A DNA stretch of 64,000 nt, taken from Euclidia mi (Eukaryota > Arthropoda > Insecta > Lepidoptera > Erebidae). Of the stretch, positions 60,632 to 64,000 are shown piece after piece (position 1 is the stretch's first letter; each line of letters starts with the position of its first letter). The stretch lies in assembly GCA_944739405.2 (NCBI GenBank), contig OX123205.2, positions 35,174,475 to 35,238,474 of the forward strand, read 5' to 3'. The translations under genes and the position numbers were made by a program. Under the pieces are notes generated by a model, which did no database searches, had not been told where the DNA came from, and worked only from the letters and a program-made list of their open reading frames with translations.

Positions 60632-60868
60632 ATGGCACAGTGGATTAAGCAGGCTACCTCGCAGTTCTGTACCGCAATAAGACTACTGTACGAAAAAAAA
60701 CATGAACTCGATGCTTGGATTCGAACCCCACGCGAAACCACACTTAGTGTGATTTACCATTTGTTGTTTTGAATCTGAGTGTACTTTGTGTCCGTTGATT
60801 GAATTTTTGTAATGTCCCCCGTGACAGAAAATTTATTCTGTTAGTGAGAGAGTTATCATGTACAAAAA
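60632..60868 (+). mobile_element. SINE (type 4)
   Basis: gatggcacagtggattaagcaggctacctcgc, gattcgaaccccacgcgaaa, cacttagtgtgat, tgtgtccgttgattga, gtcccccgtgacag. It has a ~40-base insertion in the head. Confidence 0.75.
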
Positions 60869-61664
60869 AATGGTAATGACTGCGTAGGTTACGCACTAAG
60901 TATAATTACACTCATCATATTAACTACACATTATAATAAGTTAATATACTTTACTTATTATCTCAAATAAGATATTTCACGTGAAGCAAAAACGAACCAA
61001 AAGTGACTTTCTGAAAATTGTTCATAATATAATAAAGCTTACGAGAAATTTTCAGAATCTCAGTGTACTTTGATGCTATACGTAATCAAAAAAAAAAATG
61101 AAACTGTAACACTTTCATTTATTTTTTGTTTACATACCTGTATGACGTTTGTTAGAAACCTTTCACTGCTTTAATTTGTGATCTTCAGTTTTTAATACAT
61201 CTAAGTTATATCCCAAATTGATTCTATAACGCAACGTGTTAAAAAAACTGTTAAAAGTGACTTTTGCAATCCGAACCGTAATCCACTAATCCCAAACCGA
61301 ACTAAACGTCGCGCGTCGTAATCTATGACCCAATGACTATGGCCGCCATAGGTCAATTGATTCGGTTTGTATAAACCGGTTTGCAACTCGGCTTGCTTAT
61401 TTTGTTGATTCGGTTTACCCGGTTTGATAAAAGTACGGTTTATCCCATCGCTATAATGAATCTTATTTTCTAGTTTCTTTGTTTTTGCTAATATAGGTTT
61501 ATAAGAAACTCTGTCTTCGACATTAAATATTTTTTGTTATTCCATATACATTGTAGTATTAATTTCCAGATAATATTCCTTTATGTAGTAAACGTGGTCC
61601 GATTTCATATTTGTGTAATAATTCTAAACAATTGATAGTTTGAATATAATCATCTTAGAATAAC

Positions 61665-61886
61665 TTGGTCTCGCTGCGCTCTACTGGATACCGCACTAAC
61701 TGAAAACAAAAACTCTGTGAATGCGGCAACTCATTAAAGCAGTGTGTGTTTATGGGCGTCATGTTGGAAGATTTCACACACCTGGCTGTCAGTGTGACTG
61801 TCTCGGGTAAGCCGATTTCGGCTCACTGCTTGTTGCCACATTTTACAAGTACGCATGCGCTATCTAGTAGAGCGCAGCGAGACCAA
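61665..61886. repeat. Inverted-repeat element
   Basis: Perfect 21-base arms ttggtctcgctgcgctctact (61665..61685) and complement (61866..61886) bounding 180 bases. A related arm motif occurs near 28789 (agcgagaccaatcatt). Confidence 0.6.
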
Positions 61887-62306
61887 CTATATTATTTATC
61901 GAAGAAAATCATTTTTCAATCTCATCCTGGTGCATATAACTATTATTTTTCCATCACAGAAAATTCTCACTTTTGGTTTAGCTTATGCGTCGGCACCTCC
62001 ACATATTTGAAGTCGGCTTAAAATAGTGCGTTGTCAATTTGGCCTAACAAGCATTATGCGTTACTTTCGCGTTACTTCTGTCACCGTAACATAGAAGCGT
62101 CTATGTTACTCTATGTTACTAAGTGGCAAAATCTACGGCCTCACCCTACTGAGTTTTTCCAAAATCTCAGTAAGTAGCAGCACGGAGTCTGGTGATGTGC
62201 CCGGTAACGGCAATAGGCTCGCGTAATTACGTGGGACCTAAAATTTCATGGTGAAATGTTCGGGGATACAGACGAGAGACTATTAATAAAAAAAAATAGA
62301 AAATTG

Positions 62307-63092
62307 CCGTGTGGTTGACGGCATAGAATACAAGTGTCACCACCCCCTATCTTCCCGTGGGTGTCGTAAAAGGCGACTAAGGGATAACACGATGCAAATA
62401 CCATCTTTGCGTAGAGACGGAAAACTCGACATCAAACCCTATATGACTGCCTCGTTGGTCTCGCGGCATAAATGTGCGCGTGGGATCGAGAGGTCCCGGG
62501 TTCGATTCCTGGGCCGGGCAGTTTTATTGGATTTTTTCTGTCACGAAATTCTCAGTAGCAGCACGGAGTCTGGAAATGTACCCGGTACGGCAATAGGCTC
62601 GCCCCTTATTACGTGGGTCTAAAGTATATCTGGCGAAAAGTGGGTGTAGAAATACACCTCTGCCTACCCCTTCGGGGATAAAAGGCGTCTCGTTATGTAT
62701 GTATTTATTTATGTATAGAAAACAATGAAACTGTACACGTATGTTTTACAACGTTATTCTTAGTAGGGGGCAAAATTCTTAGGGGTCATTAAACTCGTTA
62801 TGATGAATAATCCTTGTTTTTTTTATCCCTGTTGATAGCCAAAATTACGAAAACAATCAGCGGTTCAATTCAAAATTGAACAAGGTAAGTATAACTTCGA
62901 CAAATTGTATCTAAACAGTTTACATAATTTATATCTATGTATCCTTACAATTATTACAAAGTGTAAAGATTTGTAGACATTTCTATTTTCGTATCGAATA
63001 AACTAACGGGTGGCCCAAGATTATCTATGTGAAGCCTCGGGAGAGGCCTATGTCTAGCAGTGGACGTCATTCAGCTGATGATATGATGATGT
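62307..63092 (+). repeat. Composite repeat, copy B
   Basis: Matches copy A for most of its length with about 2-3% differences by eye. It lacks the inner second SINE tail, but an equivalent fragment (62158..62300, ending ctattaataaaaaaa) sits immediately upstream instead. Both copies end at aacttagta. Confidence 0.85.
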
Positions 63093-64000
63093 AACTTAGT
63101 ACTTACTTAAGTTTAAAAACTACGGGACAGATTTCACAAAATTCTCCATCATTACTATCTTTAAGTGAGTAGGTGTCTACCTATCATCCGTGCAAAGCTG
63201 AAACGGGACGCTAGTTTGCAATGAAATAGGTAAGTGCTTATGTGGGCAAATTGGTAAATAGTAATAAAACTTATAATATACTTTTCAAAGATACGCTGAT
63301 ACTTTTGCAAGACTTAAAAACAATAAATTATTTATTTGTTTTGAATCAAATAAATGCGAACGACGGCACCTTTTGAAAGACGTGTTCAATCTATGTTTTT
63401 AGTCTAGATAGATTATTAGTTTCCATCTTAGACAGATAACGTCCAGGCTAACTAATCAAGCTTCGAGGCTAACTCAGACTTTGAAAGGTTTGCTCTATTA
63501 GGAATAAACGAATGAGAAACCGCTTTACTGAAATGTATAGGTAAAAGAATACAAATGTAGACCTATTGGCCGATAGAGTATAATTATTACTAAGAGTAGC
63601 CTGGTGGTCGGATTACGACCGCTTTAAGTCATAGAGTTGGCCTTATGGCCATTTTCGGAATATATATGACTAAGGATTATATTTCACTACCAATACAAAA
63701 AATATAGGAAATTGGTTAAGGACAAAAGTATTCTGAACTATCTCATCTTAACTGTAAGTACGTAATAATTATATAAATATGCTTAATTATGAGATTCGCC
63801 TTATATAACATGATTAAATCACAGAAAACAAATTTGATTGATAGCTGAATAATTGTATATTAGCCATAGCCTTATATGTGTAGACCTTATTTATGTTACT
63901 AAACGTACATACTTAATTATTTGTATAGCTTGTCTTCAAATTCGATGGAACTCATGTTGAATTAAAATAAATAACAAATTAGAACTTCTTTATGGCGTAT
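63093..64000. other. Gene-free AT-rich DNA
   Basis: Nothing recognised. Confidence 0.4.

Overview
The window looks like AT-rich intergenic or intronic DNA of a moth or butterfly. The evidence is repeats: at least five tRNA-headed SINE types, degenerate LINE reverse-transcriptase tails (the 'cagcagtggac...tgatgatgatga' ending common in Lepidoptera), and MITE-like inverted repeats. No host protein-coding gene could be supported. Nearly all open frames outside 41.7-56.9 kb are short, lack family motifs, and run through repeats.

The exception is a complete-ended Maverick/Polinton (the adintovirus-like, virus-related class of giant DNA transposons) at 41737..56851, 15,115 bp. It has terminal inverted repeats of about 120 bp starting AG and ending CT, and a perfect 6-bp target duplication (cccatg). 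It sits inside an older SINE copy. Two younger SINEs, each with its own 11-bp target duplication, sit inside it near the right end.

Genes of the element, right to left on the minus strand: a spliced 198-aa protein of unknown function whose start codon is assembled across an intron; a family-B protein-primed DNA polymerase broken by one frameshift and one stop; a packaging ATPase; then a compact gene train. The train is a DUF8207-type protein, integrase with chromodomain, parvovirus-type phospholipase A2/minor virion protein, adenain-type protease, a penton-like minor capsid protein, a 48-aa basic peptide, the double-jelly-roll major capsid protein, and a 161-aa conserved protein. A separate gene near the left end encodes a single-BIR IAP-like protein. 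One gene at the right end is on the plus strand, spliced just after its start codon, and diverges from the 198-aa gene.

The train shows unusual translation architecture. Integrase and phospholipase genes abut as TAA-ATG. The phospholipase ORF ends in a canonical A AAA AAC slippery heptamer directly before its stop, and the protease ORF in the -1 frame has no early ATG. The last four ORFs are joined by three successive ATGA stop/start overlaps. One TATA plus TCAGT initiator lies in front of the train, and an AATAAA overlaps the last stop codon. This suggests one polycistronic virion message using frameshifting and termination-reinitiation. The polymerase lesions argue that this copy is no longer autonomous.

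Other DNA: a hAT-type MITE with an 8-bp target duplication (22497..22804), several other inverted-repeat elements, a duplicated ~0.8-kb composite repeat (38.9 and 62.3 kb), and a scatter of short near-perfect palindromes.
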